NCBI RefSeq assembly: GCF_002278075.1 | Contig: NZ_CP022989.1 | Location: forward strand, 62,001-126,000 | Reading direction: 5' to 3' | Length of the DNA: 64,000 bases | Origin: Paraburkholderia aromaticivorans | Lineage (GTDB): Bacteria; Pseudomonadota; Gammaproteobacteria; Burkholderiales; Burkholderiaceae | Shown: positions 44,788 through 55,012 of the stretch, in pieces | How positions within the stretch are numbered: the stretch's first letter is position 1 | Layout: each line of letters starts with the position of its first letter | Position numbers and translations under genes: made by a program | The notes under the pieces: generated by a model | The model's database searches: none | The model's input: the letters and a program-made list of their open reading frames with translations, nothing else | What the model was told of the DNA's origin: nothing

Positions 44788-45138
44788 TTACTGCTTCTGC
44801 AGCTTCGTTACCGTCAGTGCTCCGTCCACTTCCTCGGCCACAAAATCAATCTTGTCGCCGACCTTGACCTGCGAAATCATGGCGGGGTCTTTGACCTTGA
44901 ACACCATCGTCATGGCGTCCATGCCGAGATTTTCCAGCGGGCCGTGCTTGATAGTCAGCTTTCCGGCTGCGGCGTCGACTTTCTTGATTTCCCCATGGGA
45001 CATGCCAGCCTTTGCTTCGCCAGCCTGCTTTGCTCCGCTACTGCCCATGTCAATGTTGCCCATTTCGCCAGCCGCATAGGCCGAGCCCGAAATTGCCAAG
45101 GCGCAGCTAACTGCAATCGATGCAAATACGTTCTTCAT
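44788..45138 (-). CDS. CusF-like periplasmic copper-binding protein
   Basis: The ATG at 45138 follows AGGAG. The 116-residue product has a signal peptide (residues 1-22) and an OB-like CusF domain: HGEIKKVDAAAGKLTIKHGP, LGMDAMTMVFKVKD with the Met pair that binds Cu(I)/Ag(I), and VGDKIDFVAEEVDG. It lacks the Trp of the classical CusF site. In the operon it lies between the multicopper oxidase and copC. Confidence 0.88.
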   Translation of the reverse strand: MKNVFASIAVSCALAISGSAYAAGEMGNIDMGSSGAKQAGEAKAGMSHGEIKKVDAAAGKLTIKHGPLENLGMDAMTMVFKVKDPAMISQVKVGDKIDFVAEEVDGALTVTKLQKQ

Positions 45139-45202
45139 CAATCTTTCTCCTGCGTTGAAATAAAAAGTTGAGCTGGACCGCAAAGTCCGGCGAGACAGAA
45201 AA

Positions 45203-46498
45203 TCAGCTGTCCGGCAACTCGCCGGTGTATTCGTAGGCAACCGTCCCCTTGGGATGCTTGAACCAGCCCGGGTCGCGATAGTCTTTGCGTCCCAATCCGT
45301 CACGCACCTTCACGACGGTGAACATTCCGCCCATTTCGAGCGGGCCGAACGGGCCAGTACCGGTCATCATCGGCAGTGTGTTGTCGGGCAGTGGCATCTC
45401 CATCTCGCCCATCGCACCGCCTGTGCTGCCCATCGCCATGTAGTCCGGCACGAGCTTGTTGATGCGCTTCGCGAGGTCTTTCTGCGGCACGCCAATCAGG
45501 TTCGGTACGGAGTGGCCCATCGCGTTCATCGTGTGGTGAGACTTGTGGCAGTGGAATGCCCAGTCTCCGGGCCGGTTGGCCGTGAATTCGATGGCACGCA
45601 TCTGGCCGACCGCGACATCGGCAGTCACCTCAGGCCAGCGTGCGGCCGGCGGAATCCATCCGCCATCCGTGCCCGCAACCTCGAAGTGATAGCCATGCAG
45701 GTGGATGGGGTGGTTGGTCATCGTCAGATTGCCGAACCGGATACGCACTCGGTCGCCGGCGCGCACCGGCAATGGGTCAATACCGGGAAAGACCCGCGAA
45801 TTCCACGTCCACATGTTGAAGTTCGTCATTTCGTTCACACGTGGCGTGAAGCTGCCCGGGTCGATGTCGTACGCGGACATAATGAACACGAAGTCGCGGT
45901 CGACCTCCATGACACCGGGGTCCTTCGGATGAACGATGAAGGTCCCCATCATGCCCATCGCCATTTGCACCATTTCGTCGGCGTGCGGGTGATACATGAA
46001 GGTTCCGTGCTTCTCGAGCTGAAACTCGTAGACGAAAGTCTTGCCCGGGGGAATATGAGGTTGCGTGAGCCCTCCAACACCATCCATGCCCGAAGGCAAC
46101 AGCATCCCGTGCCAGTGGACGGTGGTGTGCTCCGGCAGCTTGTTGGTCACAAAGATACGGACCTTGTCGCCCTCTACTGCTTCGATGGTTGGGCCTGGGG
46201 CCTGTCCGTTGTAACCCCAAAGATTTGCGTTCATGCCCGGCGCCATCTCGCGCACAACCGGCTCAGCAGTCAGGTGAAATTCCTTCCAGCCGTTTTTCAT
46301 GCGCCACGGTAGCGACCAGCCGTTCAGCGTGGCAACAGGCGTATACGGACGGCCATTAGGAGGCGTGAGCGGCGGTTGCATGATGGCCTTGGCCATCGTG
46401 GGCGCCTCAGGCAGCGACGCAGCACCTGCCTTGCTCACCAATGCTGCTCCGAGCAGCGCGGCCCCCGAGCTGCCGATAAATTTTCGACGTGACACCAT
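45203..46498 (-). CDS. Periplasmic multicopper oxidase (CopA-like)
   Basis: The ATG at 46498 gives a Tat signal VSRRKFIGSSGAALLGAAL. All four copper motifs are present: HWHG, HPHADE, HPIHLHGYHF and HCHKSHHTM. The 431-residue protein is shorter than classical CopA (about 600 residues), lacking its Met-rich insert region, but has a Met-rich stretch (EMEMPLPDNTLPMMTGTG). It probably oxidises Cu(I) to Cu(II) in the periplasm. It follows the outer-membrane protein gene with a near overlap. Confidence 0.92.
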   Translation of the reverse strand: MVSRRKFIGSSGAALLGAALVSKAGAASLPEAPTMAKAIMQPPLTPPNGRPYTPVATLNGWSLPWRMKNGWKEFHLTAEPVVREMAPGMNANLWGYNGQAPGPTIEAVEGDKVRIFVTNKLPEHTTVHWHGMLLPSGMDGVGGLTQPHIPPGKTFVYEFQLEKHGTFMYHPHADEMVQMAMGMMGTFIVHPKDPGVMEVDRDFVFIMSAYDIDPGSFTPRVNEMTNFNMWTWNSRVFPGIDPLPVRAGDRVRIRFGNLTMTNHPIHLHGYHFEVAGTDGGWIPPAARWPEVTADVAVGQMRAIEFTANRPGDWAFHCHKSHHTMNAMGHSVPNLIGVPQKDLAKRINKLVPDYMAMGSTGGAMGEMEMPLPDNTLPMMTGTGPFGPLEMGGMFTVVKVRDGLGRKDYRDPGWFKHPKGTVAYEYTGELPDS

Positions 46499-46499
46499 G

Positions 46500-47936
46500 T
46501 CATTTACCTTCTGAATCTGTAGGGGATGCCGGTGGCATCCCGGGTGCTGACGGCGCGGAGGTCGCCATCGCGAGCGGCGGGAGACGACCACCGACTGCCT
46601 GCTGCAGGTCGGTCTCCGCAAGCCAGTAGTCCTTCAGCGCGTCGATATAGCTGTTCACCGCGCTGACCTGGTCACGCGAATCGGACAGGAGTTCGAATAC
46701 GCTCGCGAGCATGCCGTTGTAGCGAAGCAGCAGTTCATCCGAGATGGTCTTCCGGATTGGCACGACTTCATCCCGATAGTGCTTCGCGACGTCATAGTCA
46801 GTCACATAGGCCGAATACGACTCCCGTACTTCAGACCGCGCGTTAATCGCGGTCTCGGCGACACGGTTGGCCGATTGCATGTAAATCGCTTCGGCGCGCG
46901 CAACCTTCGAGCCTCCCCAATTGAAAATTGGAATCTCCACGCTGATTTCGTAGCCCCGTTCGTGGCCATCGGCGGTGGTGAAATTATTCTGGTAGCCGAC
47001 GTCGAGTGCGTTGATGAACCGTGTCGCTTTGCTCAGACCTAGCGACGAAGCGACGCTTTGCGTCTGCACCTTCGCCGCCTGGATATCGAGCCGGTTCTCC
47101 ATCGCGAAGCTTTCGAGGTCATTCAGCTCGGGACGGTCCTTGGGCAGGTCTGGCAAACGTTCGGGAAGCGTGTACTGCGTTTGTGCGCCCCATAGGCCCA
47201 TCATGCGTGTGAGCTTTTCCCGCGCGGCCACTGACTGCTGTCGCGTTCTCGCCAATTGCACAACGGCATCCGCGTAGAAAGCCTGCTCACGCGCGTAGTC
47301 GAGCTTGCTGAAATTGCCCGCCTGCTGCATCCGCAACGCGAGTTCGGCGCCGGCTTCGGTGGAATCCTTCACCTGCCCGGCATACGCGGCAGACTGCTGC
47401 ATTGCGACCGCATTGATATAGGCTCTTCGGGTATCGGCAGCCACCTTGAGCATCGCGTCTGCCGCCAGTAGTCTGGTTTGCTCGAAACGGCGACTCTCGA
47501 TGCGCGTGGCCAGTGGCAGCGTCAGAACACTTAACATCCCGAGCGTGAACGTGCGGTTGATGCTGAGGTCGTTTCCTCCATGCGTGCGGCTGAAATTGAA
47601 GCCGGGATTGGGCAGCCGTCCCGCCTGAACGAGGTCCGCCTCGGAAATGCCAAGCTCGCCGTACGAGGCCTGCAGGCTCCGGTTATTCAGCAGCGCAATC
47701 TGGACTGCGTCATCCATGCTCAATGGCCTGGAAAGCAGTTTCTGCGTTCGCTTTGCGACGGCGGCCCGGTCTTCGTCGGTCTTCACCAGTACGGCGTCTT
47801 TCCCCAGACGCTCGGAAGCGGCCGTCGAAACGGTATTGAAGCCGCCATCCTTCGAAAATGTCGCACATCCGGCCAAGAACGTAACCGCAGTAGCGAAAGC
47901 AATGACGCGGCGGCCCAAAAAGATGTGCCTCATCAT
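46500..47936 (-). CDS. TolC-family outer-membrane lipoprotein
   Basis: This 478-residue protein begins with a lipoprotein signal (VIAFATAVTFLAGC). It has the two TolC repeats (LSMDDAVQIALLNNRSLQ, ISVEIPIFNWGGSKVARAE) and long coiled coils. It is encoded between a small secreted protein (four-base overlap) and the multicopper oxidase, and no matching RND pump is in this operon. It may serve copper export as in the CopB/CusC position of similar clusters. Confidence 0.88.
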   Translation of the reverse strand: MMRHIFLGRRVIAFATAVTFLAGCATFSKDGGFNTVSTAASERLGKDAVLVKTDEDRAAVAKRTQKLLSRPLSMDDAVQIALLNNRSLQASYGELGISEADLVQAGRLPNPGFNFSRTHGGNDLSINRTFTLGMLSVLTLPLATRIESRRFEQTRLLAADAMLKVAADTRRAYINAVAMQQSAAYAGQVKDSTEAGAELALRMQQAGNFSKLDYAREQAFYADAVVQLARTRQQSVAAREKLTRMMGLWGAQTQYTLPERLPDLPKDRPELNDLESFAMENRLDIQAAKVQTQSVASSLGLSKATRFINALDVGYQNNFTTADGHERGYEISVEIPIFNWGGSKVARAEAIYMQSANRVAETAINARSEVRESYSAYVTDYDVAKHYRDEVVPIRKTISDELLLRYNGMLASVFELLSDSRDQVSAVNSYIDALKDYWLAETDLQQAVGGRLPPLAMATSAPSAPGMPPASPTDSEGK

Positions 47937-48235
47937 TTCGCCGGCTCCTCGTGATGGGAGCTGTGCGCGTTATTTTTGGCGCCGCTGCCGCCTGACGGCA
48001 TTTGACTGTGGCTCATCCCCGACCTTCCGGGTGCGGTCGTCACTGCCCGATTGAGCTCCTGCCATGTGGGCGTTTTCTGGTCACGATACGGCTGATAGTC
48101 CGCAAACACCGACGGCACGCTGACAGCCGGGACCGGTGCTCCCGCATCTGTTGGGTCAGGAAGCGTTGTAGTGGCAAGCACGAGCGTCGGCAACAGTGCC
48201 GCCGCGCCGGGCAGCGCCGCGATAAACATTCGCAT
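47933..48235 (-). CDS. Small secreted protein of the copper operon
   Basis: The ATG at 48235 (MRMFIAALPGAAALLPTLVLA) gives a signal peptide and a 100-residue product with a Pro/Ser region, YQPYRDQKTPTWQELNRAV and a Ser/Gly/His tail (SGMSHSQMPSGGSG, SSHHEEPAK). Its stop overlaps the outer-membrane gene start. I do not know the family; similar small His-containing proteins lead copper operons in Burkholderiaceae. Confidence 0.7.
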   Translation of the reverse strand: MRMFIAALPGAAALLPTLVLATTTLPDPTDAGAPVPAVSVPSVFADYQPYRDQKTPTWQELNRAVTTAPGRSGMSHSQMPSGGSGAKNNAHSSHHEEPAK

Positions 48236-48325
48236 GGATTTTTCTCGTCGTAAATCACCTGTTGGCCAAGGACCGGCCATCAGGTCGAAATTCGGCGTCG
48301 CGGCGTCTCGGCCGCGACAGAAGGA

Positions 48326-48730
48326 CTAGACGAGGGAGATTCGGGGAGGTCGTTCGATGCCGTCGGTCAGAAATGACACGACGCGGTCAGAGCGGGGAAA
48401 CGGAACAACAAGATGAAATACGTCGACTGATGCTACGACGGTAGGGACAGCCGGCAAGGCGCCGCCGGAACAGCAGGACGCGCATGTCGAGCATGAATGA
48501 GCATGGTGCGAATCGCCGCCGTGGGAATGGCTGTCACGGTCGCTGTCGGTCATCGTCAGGTCATGCACGTGACGGTGAGACACAGATTCATCAATGTCTT
48601 CATGCTGGGCATACGCGACATCGCTCCCGACATGCGATGAACCGCATTTCATGGAGATGGCCGCGAACGACTGAACCGGAAGGCTCAGTGCCAGCAGCAG
48701 GACGAGGAAGAGTTTGCGCCAGTAAGACAT
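48326..48730 (-). CDS. CzcI-like small His/Cys-rich periplasmic protein
   Basis: The ATG at 48730 (MSYWRKLFLVLLLALSLPVQSFA) opens a 134-residue secreted protein with a His/Asp-rich middle (HGGDSHHAHSCSTCASCCSGG) and the ending FLTDGIERPPRISLV. Length, Cys cluster and the ERPPR end resemble CzcI of czc operons. It is 91 bp upstream of the next leftward gene and probably metal-responsive. Function in CzcI is a modulatory role in metal efflux. Confidence 0.6.
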   Translation of the reverse strand: MSYWRKLFLVLLLALSLPVQSFAAISMKCGSSHVGSDVAYAQHEDIDESVSHRHVHDLTMTDSDRDSHSHGGDSHHAHSCSTCASCCSGGALPAVPTVVASVDVFHLVVPFPRSDRVVSFLTDGIERPPRISLV

Positions 48731-48961
48731 GGTGAGAAAGTCTAGCATGCTTCGACAAGAAGACTGTAAGGAAGTCCGTGTCAGGTTGTAACCACCCGAT
48801 GCTTTGCCAAAACAGCCTGAGAGACCTTCGCAGCCACACCGGGTTGGCGAGCGGCACCGTTGCTGTATCTTGCCTGGCCACTGTGTCGCCGTGTTTGCTA
48901 CGGGAGCCAAAAATGTAATGCGCAACCAACGACGGGTCAGGCGGCTCGTGCGCCAACTCAA

Positions 48962-51460
48962 TCAGATTCCTACGAATCGCCTGCGAATTGAATCTTTGAG
49001 TACGTAGTGCAAAGTCGTCATTCCCAATGCAGAAGCGACGACGATAGTAATCCACGAGTCTGCATCAAGGGGGACCATGCCAAGCGCATTTTGCAAGGGT
49101 GGCCAATAAACGACCAGAAGGTGAAGCAGCGGGGCTGTCGCCAGAAACGCGATGATGATTCGACGCTGCAGCGCCGTGCCACTCTTTCTCCGCTCCTCTG
49201 TGGTTACCAGCGTCAGAACGTACAGGCCGATAAGAACAATGACTGACACACTTGCTGTCGTACCGTATTGCTCACCCCGGTCCTGAAACAGGAAGAAATT
49301 CGCGTACACGAGGAGTGAGAAAAACGCGGTTACGAGGCCGGCCAGCATGGCGAACTTGAGTGGCTCGGCTACGAAGCGTTTCGTTGATTGTTTCCCGATG
49401 CGCGGCTTCATCAGCGTCAAAAGGGTCGCTGGTACGCCTATCGTCAAGATGTCAATCCACGTAATGTGTCTGGGACTTAGGGGAAAGCTAAGGCCGACAA
49501 AACCGACGAAGCCGACGAAAAACAGGCTGTACACGTTCTTCGTAAGGAACAGCTTCAGAATGCGTTTGATGTTGTGAATAATTCTATCGCCCTCTTCCGA
49601 GAGAGCCGGCAAATGGGCAAACGAATCTTTCAATAAAACAATATCGGAGACATCCCGAGCGGCGGCTGCGCCGGAATTCATGGCAACGCCAATATCCGCC
49701 TGTTTTAGCGCCAGCACATCATTCACCCCGTCGCCTATCATGCCCACAAAGCTGCCGTGAGATTGCAGAACCTTGATAATCTGCTGCTTCTGGGCAGGAA
49801 CGAGCCGTCCGAAGAACTGACCACTCCGGACTGCCTTGTCGAACTCATCGGGAGTCATCGCGCCCAGGTCCGGCCCGCTCAGGGTCGCTCCGTAAGGAGT
49901 CATGCCTGCGAGCCGCGCGACCGCAGCGACAGTCTGCGGGTTGTCGCCGGATAACACCTTCAGACAGACGTCGCGGTCTTCATAAAAGCGGACCGCACTT
50001 ACCACATCAGTACGAAGCTCGTCGCAGAGAACAACGAGCCCCAGAATGCGCATATCACCTGCGTGCTCGGATAATGCCGCGTCTGAACGGCCTATAGCGA
50101 GCACGCGCATGCCTTTTTGCAAAAGCGTATCAAGCTGCTCTCTCTGGGAAGACGTAAGACGTTTCTCCCCGAGCACCTCAGGTGCTCCAAGCCACAGAGA
50201 AAATTCCCTCCCATCGACATTCAGCCGCACCGCGCTCAGCTTCGTCTCACTGCTGAACGGCAATTCGCCAAGAACATTACTCTTGAGCGCGGGATAGGCG
50301 GAAGCAATTGCCTCGGTAGTCTGGTTCTGCGAGCCAACGGCTCCGACGAAAAGCTGCAAGAACCCACCGATTTCATCAGTCGAGCCGGAGAACGGGACCA
50401 ACGAGTGAAACAGCAAACGATTAGTTCCAAGCGTGCCTGTCTTGTCCATGCATAGCACGTTGAGATGGCTCAACGATTCGACCGCACCGAGCTTCTGGAC
50501 CAACACCTGCTTCTGTGCGGCTCGTAACGCTCCCATGGCGAACGCAAGTGTCGACACCAGAACCAGACCTTCCGGGACCAGGGCCTTTATCACGGTGACC
50601 AGCGACAGGATGGTGTCTTTGGCAGAAAGGTGCTTGATGTATGCCGACATGAGTAACAGCACGACGAGCAGTACAAGGATTGCAGTCAGGACCTTTATGA
50701 CGGTATTGATGCTCCTCTGTGTGGGCGTTAGCCGCGAGGCGTATGTCTTCGCCTTGGCAGTTAGCTGGTTTACACCAGAGAGAATACCGACGCGCGTAGT
50801 CACGTAATCTCCAGAGCCGCTGAGGCAATGACTGCCCGATAGCAGCGGGTCTCCTTTACGCTTCTCCACACCTTCCGCCTCACCCGTCAGAAGCGATTCA
50901 TCCATGACGATGCTCGTAGAGGTAACGAGCTCGCCGTCCGCCACAACCTGGTCACCGGGTCTCAGGCGTAAGACGTCTCCTTTGACGACCTCGTCACTTC
51001 CAATTTTCTGGTCGGTTCCGTCACGGCGCGCGGTGACGGTGGTATTCCGAAGCACGGCGAGGCGGTCCAACGCCCATTTGGCACGGAACTCATTGAAAAT
51101 TCCGACCAGCATATTTGCGAAGGTAACAACCGCCAAAAACGCAGCGTCGTTGTTGGAATGGACGAGGAGGAGCGCAACAATCGATACGACCAGAATGCCA
51201 TTGAAGACCGTCACAACGTTGCTACGGAAAATTCCGGACACGGTCCGTGTCGTGAACCTCGGTGCAAGATTGACGTTGCCTGCGCGACATTGTTCGGACA
51301 CCTCTGCCTGCGTCAGACCGGCGCTATCGGACGTTGCATCGCTGGCGCCCGGATGCCCGGCCTGCAGCGGCGAGACCTGCGCCAAAGGCGAGGCTGCTCC
51401 GGCACAGCTGTCTTCACGCGGGCCAGGCGTTTCCATCAGGTTCTCGTTCTTGTCGCTCAT
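48962..51460 (-). CDS. P-type cation ATPase (P2-like), CtpE type
   Basis: The ATG at 51460 gives 832 residues. It has PEGLV in membrane segment 4 (P2-type, so not a soft-metal pump), the phosphorylation motif DKTGTLGTN, KLSAVRLNV in the nucleotide domain and MIGDGVNDVLALKQADIGVAM. No N-terminal metal-binding domain is present. It resembles the CtpE group, proposed for calcium or other cations. It stands alone between the copper operon and the two-component genes. Substrate unknown. Confidence 0.85.
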   Translation of the reverse strand: MSDKNENLMETPGPREDSCAGAASPLAQVSPLQAGHPGASDATSDSAGLTQAEVSEQCRAGNVNLAPRFTTRTVSGIFRSNVVTVFNGILVVSIVALLLVHSNNDAAFLAVVTFANMLVGIFNEFRAKWALDRLAVLRNTTVTARRDGTDQKIGSDEVVKGDVLRLRPGDQVVADGELVTSTSIVMDESLLTGEAEGVEKRKGDPLLSGSHCLSGSGDYVTTRVGILSGVNQLTAKAKTYASRLTPTQRSINTVIKVLTAILVLLVVLLLMSAYIKHLSAKDTILSLVTVIKALVPEGLVLVSTLAFAMGALRAAQKQVLVQKLGAVESLSHLNVLCMDKTGTLGTNRLLFHSLVPFSGSTDEIGGFLQLFVGAVGSQNQTTEAIASAYPALKSNVLGELPFSSETKLSAVRLNVDGREFSLWLGAPEVLGEKRLTSSQREQLDTLLQKGMRVLAIGRSDAALSEHAGDMRILGLVVLCDELRTDVVSAVRFYEDRDVCLKVLSGDNPQTVAAVARLAGMTPYGATLSGPDLGAMTPDEFDKAVRSGQFFGRLVPAQKQQIIKVLQSHGSFVGMIGDGVNDVLALKQADIGVAMNSGAAAARDVSDIVLLKDSFAHLPALSEEGDRIIHNIKRILKLFLTKNVYSLFFVGFVGFVGLSFPLSPRHITWIDILTIGVPATLLTLMKPRIGKQSTKRFVAEPLKFAMLAGLVTAFFSLLVYANFFLFQDRGEQYGTTASVSVIVLIGLYVLTLVTTEERRKSGTALQRRIIIAFLATAPLLHLLVVYWPPLQNALGMVPLDADSWITIVVASALGMTTLHYVLKDSIRRRFVGI

Positions 51461-51570
51461 TTGTCTTACTCGCCTCAATTTGCGGTACCGCGTTCCGGAG
51501 GCCTGAGAATCAAGTCATCCAGGTTGATTCATGATGGAGCCAGTGGCTCTTCAGGCGAGCGGGCCCAGTC

Positions 51571-52914
51571 TCACAACCGGGCCTTCTGATGGAGCGGATG
51601 GAAGTAACGGGCCCGGAAGCCGACCTTCATGTTCGCAAGCATGAGGCGCCCGCCGGTGCGGCGGGCGATTTCAGAGACGATAGACAACCCCAGTCCGCTG
51701 CCCGACTGCGCCGAGTGGTCCAGGCGATAAAACGGTTCCAATACGTGCGCAAGCTCTTCCTCCGGAATGCCCGGACCCGAGTCGGTAACTTCAAGCACCA
51801 TCTCTTCGCCCAACCGGATGACCGAAACATCCACCCTTCCTCCGGTTGGCGTATATCGCACCGCGTTGTCGACAAGATTTCTCAGCACGACAGTGAGGGA
51901 CGACACGTCTACAACGGCATCGACGTCCTCAAAGTGCTCGAATCCCAGGTCAATATTTTTTTCGCGGGCCATGTCAATCGTCGAGTTAATCACGTCAGTT
52001 GCCACCGCGCGCAGTGACACCCTCGTTGGCTGCTCCAGCCCCCCCTGTTCGGACCGCGCCAATGTGAGCAGTTGCTCAACCAGCCTATGGGTCCGGCGCA
52101 ATCCCGACTGAAAGGCCGTCAGCCGCTCTCGAGCGTCTTGTGACGTGATGGTTGTGCCGAGGTTTTCCGCTTGCAGCGACAATGCCGCAAGCGGTGAGCG
52201 CAATTCGTGCGCAGCGCTCGCGACAAATCGGCGCTGGAGACTGATGGCTTCGCGCAAACGCGAAATGAGGCGGTTAATGGACCTGACAAACGGCAACGCT
52301 TCGTTGGTTATTCCGTCTTCAGACAACGGTTCAAGCGATACATCAGTTTGCTGGTCCACAACATTCGCCAGCCGGGAGAGTGGACCCAGCTTTGTTCTGA
52401 CAATCACCACAATGACGACGCCCAATCCGGGAAGAAGAATGAGCATGGGTACAAGCGTTCTCATTGCGCCGTCCCGTGCAATTTCATCGCGCAGCGCGGA
52501 GGGTTCCGCCAACGCTATGCGTTCTCCGCTGCGCAGTGTTCTGATGTTGACGCGCCACCCCTTGCCATTGTCATCCAAGTCATGAAACCCGTCCGTCAAC
52601 GTGTTGGGTACGATGAGTCCCGCCGCCTGTGCGAAACCTGTCAACGTTCCATTGAGCCTGTCAATGACCACCTTGACGTCCTTATCCGGTGAACTTTCAA
52701 TCGATGACCGGGAACCACTGAACTCAAGAGCCCGACTGTCGATGAGAGCGGCAATTTCGTTTAACTGCCCGTCCTGCAGTTCCCTGGCTTCCTGATAGGC
52801 GAACAGAAACGACAACGCACAGGCAATCACACCAACCGCGACGATTACGCAGCCAATCCAGACAGACAGTTGCAACGTCAGGGAACGCGATTGCTTTGCT
52901 TGTCTACCAACCAT
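51571..52914 (-). CDS. Sensor histidine kinase of a two-component system
   Basis: The ATG at 52914 lies inside the 3' end of the response regulator gene (37-base overlap). The 447-residue protein has two membrane segments (LSVWIGCVIVAVGVIACALS and LVPMLILLPGLGVVIVVIV), a periplasmic domain, the H-box RRFVASAAHELRSPLAAL, N-box LVDNAVRYTPTGG and G-box DSGPGIPEEE/GSGLGLSIV. It is a QseC/PmrB-type kinase. With its regulator it probably controls the divergent efflux operon. Confidence 0.92.
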   Translation of the reverse strand: MVGRQAKQSRSLTLQLSVWIGCVIVAVGVIACALSFLFAYQEARELQDGQLNEIAALIDSRALEFSGSRSSIESSPDKDVKVVIDRLNGTLTGFAQAAGLIVPNTLTDGFHDLDDNGKGWRVNIRTLRSGERIALAEPSALRDEIARDGAMRTLVPMLILLPGLGVVIVVIVRTKLGPLSRLANVVDQQTDVSLEPLSEDGITNEALPFVRSINRLISRLREAISLQRRFVASAAHELRSPLAALSLQAENLGTTITSQDARERLTAFQSGLRRTHRLVEQLLTLARSEQGGLEQPTRVSLRAVATDVINSTIDMAREKNIDLGFEHFEDVDAVVDVSSLTVVLRNLVDNAVRYTPTGGRVDVSVIRLGEEMVLEVTDSGPGIPEEELAHVLEPFYRLDHSAQSGSGLGLSIVSEIARRTGGRLMLANMKVGFRARYFHPLHQKARL

Positions 52915-53552
52915 CCCACACCTCGTACGTTGCGAATGACCGACGCTCCAAGCTTCTTGCGGATACCGTGAATCACCACCTCCACGGCATTGCTCTCGAC
53001 CTGCTCTTCCCACGCATATACTTTCCGCTCAAGTTCGCTTCTCGACAGGACTGTTCCAGGCTTCATCATGAGCGCGCTCAGCAGTGCGAACTCGCGACCG
53101 GTCAGACTGCATTCGGTGTCGCCGTACACCGCAAGGTGTGTATTTAAATCCAGCGTCAGATTCCCGCTCGTCATTTTTGCGTCACCGTGGTCGCCGAGTC
53201 TGCGCGTGACCGCCCGAATACGTGCGAGCAGCTCGCCGATTTCAAACGGCTTCACCAGGTAATCATCGGCGCCCGCGTCGAGCCCGGCAATTCTGTCATC
53301 CACACTATCGCGCGCGGTGAGAATTATGACGGGAGCCTTGCTACCTTTTGCCCTCAATGACCGGAGCACATCAATGCCATCACGCTTCGGCAGGTTAAGG
53401 TCAAGAAGCACGACATCGTGCTCGCGTCCTGTCAGCGCACCTGTCGCTGAATCAGCATCGCATACCCAGTCAACCGCGTAGGCGGCGTCCTTCAACGCCT
53501 GTACGATTGCACCGCCAATCATTTCGTCGTCTTCTACAAGCAGAATTCTCAT
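52878..53552 (-). CDS. OmpR-family response regulator
   Basis: This 224-residue protein starts at ATG 53552 (MRILLVEDDEMIGGAIVQAL) with the acceptor D in DVVLLDLNLPKRDG, KPF at the end of the receiver domain and a winged-helix domain (SLTGREFALLSALMMKPG, RNVRGVGWLVD). It is divergent from the TolC-type gene at 53641, with only 88 bp between the starts, so it probably regulates that operon. The signal is unknown. Confidence 0.93.
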   Translation of the reverse strand: MRILLVEDDEMIGGAIVQALKDAAYAVDWVCDADSATGALTGREHDVVLLDLNLPKRDGIDVLRSLRAKGSKAPVIILTARDSVDDRIAGLDAGADDYLVKPFEIGELLARIRAVTRRLGDHGDAKMTSGNLTLDLNTHLAVYGDTECSLTGREFALLSALMMKPGTVLSRSELERKVYAWEEQVESNAVEVVIHGIRKKLGASVIRNVRGVGWLVDKQSNRVP

Positions 53553-53640
53553 TATTTCCACCGGCCGGTACCAACTTGCTAAGTCAAATCTAAGTCTGGC
53601 GAAGTAGTATCTGAAGCGTTTTTTCGGGCGGACACTCACC

Positions 53641-55005
53641 GTGAGCCATCGTATTTGCGATAGTAGGTTGCAAGAGCGCATTACCGCAACCGGTCGGCGA
53701 CGTAGAGGTGCAAATGCGCTCGCACGGTTCGCTCAGGTGACGCTGGCTGTAGCGTTAAGCGGATGTGCTTCGTATGCGCCCAAGCCTCTTCCAGAAGCGC
53801 CGCAATGGTCATATGACATAGCGACTACAGACGCGCCGCTGACCGTGGACCAGGTGGTCGAGCGGGCACTTCAGCGTAGCCCCGACATCCGGCGCGCGGA
53901 GCGGGAACTCGATGTCGCCACTGCCAGAGAATATGCAGACGGGCTGTTGCCGGACCCGACGCTGACATTCAGTACCGACCGTCCCGGAGCCGCCGGTTTT
54001 GTCCCAGCGTTCATGGCCGGGCTCAGCTACGAGGTGTCGGCGCTGGTTGACCGCCCCGCAAAGAAGCGAGCGGCCGCCAAAGCCAGTGAGAAGCAACAGC
54101 TCGCTTTGGAATGGGTGAAATGGCAGGTCGCGAACCGCGCTTACGCGCTGTACGTCACTAACGTGACCCTCCAGCGCCTCGAGGGTGAAGTCGGGCAGCT
54201 CGTGGCGTATCAGAGGGACGGTACCGAAAGATTGCAGAAGGCACTCGCGCGCTCCGAGGTAACACGAGACGCGGCCCTGCTCGCGGAAGTACAGTACGGT
54301 GACAACGTACAGCAGTTGGGCACGCTACGACAGGAGCATCTCAAGGCCGAGCAGGAACTAGCCAGGCTCCTTGACCTTCCGCCCGGTTCGCATTTGGCGC
54401 TCGTGGCTCCGCCGGAGCCATCGGAAGTCCCGCAGGACCTCATCGTCCTTGCGCTTTCAAACCTTGGCCAGCATCGGCCCGATTTGCTCGCGCTGCGCGC
54501 GGGGTACGACGAACAGGACGAGCGCTATCGCGCAGCGCTACTTGCACAGTTTCCGCGGCTCGATGTTGGCATCACAAGAGGCCGCGACACGTCGGCCATC
54601 TATACCTCGGGACTTGCCGTCTCTGTGACCCTGCCGCTGTTCAACGGTAACCGGGGCAATATCGCCGTCGAAAAGGCCACCCGGGAGAGCCTCTACCAGG
54701 AATACGGGCAACGACTCGACGACGCATATACGGCCGTAGACGGCATCAGTTCCGAACTGACTTTGCTAACTGAACGTCTTCACAGCTCGCAGTCCACGGA
54801 AGCCGCGCTCGAAGCATCACTGAAGATGTTACGTGTTGCCTATGCCGCTCGCGACGTGACCTTCCCGGTAATGGCCGACGCTGAAGTCCGCTTGCTGAGT
54901 CAACGCGTTGCGACAACGAAACTCGCGAATTCCGTCCTTCAACAGCAAGTCGAACTCTGTACCTTGATTGGCGTGAGCGCGATTGACCACCAACCGCTTC
55001 AATAG
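53641..55005 (+). CDS. TolC-family outer-membrane efflux protein
   Basis: This 454-residue protein starts with GTG and has a long Arg-rich N-terminus before a lipobox (TLAVALSGC), so the real start may be later. It has the TolC repeats (LTVDQVVERALQRSPDIRRA, GLAVSVTLPLFNGNRGNIAV). It is first of three genes with the fusion protein and RND pump, forming a complete tripartite system. The operon faces away from the two-component pair. Confidence 0.9.
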   Translation: MSHRICDSRLQERITATGRRRRGANALARFAQVTLAVALSGCASYAPKPLPEAPQWSYDIATTDAPLTVDQVVERALQRSPDIRRAERELDVATAREYADGLLPDPTLTFSTDRPGAAGFVPAFMAGLSYEVSALVDRPAKKRAAAKASEKQQLALEWVKWQVANRAYALYVTNVTLQRLEGEVGQLVAYQRDGTERLQKALARSEVTRDAALLAEVQYGDNVQQLGTLRQEHLKAEQELARLLDLPPGSHLALVAPPEPSEVPQDLIVLALSNLGQHRPDLLALRAGYDEQDERYRAALLAQFPRLDVGITRGRDTSAIYTSGLAVSVTLPLFNGNRGNIAVEKATRESLYQEYGQRLDDAYTAVDGISSELTLLTERLHSSQSTEAALEASLKMLRVAYAARDVTFPVMADAEVRLLSQRVATTKLANSVLQQQVELCTLIGVSAIDHQPLQ

Positions 55006-55012
55006 GCTACCC